Origin: Ryuthela nishihirai
Taxonomy: Eukaryota > Arthropoda > Arachnida > Araneae > Heptathelidae
Reading direction: 5' to 3'
Assembly (NCBI GenBank): GCA_038380435.1
Contig: JAWZYU010000010.1
Coordinates: 49,138,135 to 49,202,134, forward strand
Length of the DNA: 64,000 nt
This document shows positions 62,610 through 64,000 of this stretch, one piece after another (position 1 is the stretch's first letter; each line of letters starts with the position of its first letter). Below the pieces are notes generated by a model. The model did no database searches and was not told the origin of the DNA. It saw only the letters and a program-made list of their open reading frames with translations. Made by a program: the position numbers and the translations under genes.

Positions 62610-64000
62610 TCTACCAGAGACTTCAAAACTATGACAGCTCGAGAGACTGACAGAACACTGAGCAGAATGTTCATGTCTTAACAAGTCCCTGTATATATAA
62701 ACAGTGCTCAGCCTTCTGATACGTGTCACTCGCTGGTCACTCCACGTTACTTTCCCCTTGTTGTGACGTCACCTACCCTTAGAGAACAACAACATCTATT
62801 TTGAAACCTTATCACCAATCACCCTGAGCGCTGGACACTCAACCTCCCAGGGCGATTGCATCATGTCTCACGAGATGTTTCGAAGCTTGCTACCTGATCG
62901 GTAAGTGAGTGACACGTATGTGCATGATGAAACTCCACGTACGACTTCAGGAATGCCGATAACAGAGTTTGAAACTTTTCCATTGCAGGATCGGTTCTTG
63001 TTCAAGGAGTTGACAGAATGAAGCTAGGGACTGAGGTAACACATTCAACTCTCGTTGCCGCGGAGAAGGTTTTTTTTTTTCGATAAAACGCATCTACAGA
63101 AAACTGATTTATTTCTACCGTACAATCCTTTTTCAATAAAGGTAAGGGAATTTTGATGAGTGTTTAATTACTAGTGAGTTTAATAGCAGGAAATTTTAAT
63201 TATAAAGGAATCGTTTAGTCGTCCTGGCTAAATGAATAGCAAAGAGTTTTAATTACTAAGGAATAAATACAACTCTGTGAGTTGATTTACAATTTGAGAT
63301 CTGCATTAGACATTCAAAAAGAGTTGAACGGAATTGTAAAATTTCAGATGAATACAGGAGATGTACTAAAAATACGCATTGGATGCAGCCTGTTAAATTT
63401 TTAAGGAAAGAGAATTTTGGTAAGTGTTTAATTACTAGGGACCTGATTTTCTGTGAGACGTTACAACTGTATCATTCCTTTCTATGCAATTATTCTGAGT
63501 CTTGCATCAGCCGAGGGAAGGAGAGGGCTTAAACTATAGGTAGGGCTTAAAAGGTCAACGGGGGGGTCTGCAGGAGGAGGGAGGGCTTAAAATATAGGTC
63601 AACCATTATGGCAAAATAAAGAAAAATCGGGAATTAGATTTAAAATAAGGAGGTTTTTCCAAAAATAGTACTCTTCATTGTCAACAGATGGCACCATGCG
63701 TTTTTTCAATAAGGGGGGGGGCTTAAAATATAGGTGGGGCGACCGGGGGGTCCGAAAACGAGAAATTAGAGTGAAAATAAAGGGGTTTTTGGGAAAATAG
63801 TACTTCTCACTGTCAACAGATGGCGCCACTGGGGGAGGGGAAATTATTAATTATTAATAAGGAGGTGTGGCCGGTTACGTAATGATTATGTAATGATTAC
63901 GTCATGTTACGTCATAGGGGAGGGGGGGGGGCGGAAGTGGGCGTGGCCGGTGACGTCATAGGGGGAAAGCACTAGTGGGGGATCCTCCGGGTGGCACTAT

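Larger units (their letters stand above)
60874..64000 (-). repeat. Right arm of the large inverted repeat (3.13 kb)
   Basis: Reverse complement of 54596-57735, ending at the window edge with GGGTGGCACTAT. Differences from the left arm are scattered and include small indels (the coordinate sum shifts from 118596 to 118609). The true outer end cannot be seen, because the repeat continues to the last base available. Confidence 0.95.

Noticed and set aside
54596..64000. Simple assembly palindrome as the full explanation of the inverted repeat
   Set aside because: The arms differ by substitutions and indels and enclose about 3.1 kb of unique DNA, so a pure read-through artefact is unlikely. It is not excluded without reads.

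Overview
This window looks like a repeat-rich intergenic stretch of a metazoan nuclear genome. It is AT-rich and I found no intact host gene. It carries two tRNA-derived SINE families, Ty3/gypsy and non-LTR retroelements, and Tc1/mariner, hAT, piggyBac and pogo-type DNA elements. The mix suits an arthropod, perhaps a chelicerate such as a spider. The species is an inference that the sequence alone cannot settle. Most open reading frames are antisense shadows of SINEs or satellites, and many start at TTG or GTG.

Layout. 1-4.9 kb: AT-rich DNA with SINE copies and a 28-bp perfect palindrome. 4.9-7.6 kb: a 39-bp satellite of about 57 copies with degenerate borders. 7.9-10.3 kb: SINEs, a mariner helix-turn-helix fragment and a pogo-like MITE. 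11-15.7 kb: a decayed jockey-like LINE (CCHC ORF1, endonuclease, reverse transcriptase). 16.7-19 kb: a GC-rich promoter-like segment and a possible LTR. 21-23.4 kb (minus): a Ty3 gag plus a 561-codon ORF joining protease directly to the integrase C-terminus, with no reverse transcriptase. 24.3-28.8 kb: a LINE tail, a CRE/X-box-bearing segment, and a second, broken Ty3 pol that keeps RT, RNase H and integrase. 30-32.5 kb: a probable hAT element filled with a 37-bp minisatellite. 32.7-36 kb: two dead Tc1-like transposons, the second carrying two nested insertions. 36.8-50.2 kb: dense SINE A copies of different ages. 50.8-54 kb: SINE B copies, a piggyBac MITE and a 1.6-kb TA-flanked element with terminal inverted repeats of about 220 bp.

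54.6-64.0 kb: the most unusual object, an inverted repeat with two arms of about 3.13 kb around a unique centre of about 3.14 kb. Each arm keeps an intact 108-codon ORF whose pattern resembles a histone fold of the TAF9/H4 type. Each also has a TATA/TCAGT promoter, a second small conserved ORF and CRE-like repeats near the outer end. A broken gene with its own poly(A) signal starts exactly at the inner edge of the right arm. This could be a long-TIR DNA element or an integrated DNA-virus-like sequence. No replicase or transposase is visible. The inverted repeat reaches the last base of the window, so its outer limit is unknown.

How the parts relate: insertions are nested and can be ordered in time. 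SINE A interrupts LINE ORF1 and Ty3 pol; SINE B interrupts old SINE A and the TA element; a hAT MITE and a LINE tail interrupt a Tc1 element. SINE A is frequent up to about 50 kb. Beyond that SINE B dominates and only one SINE A fragment is seen.
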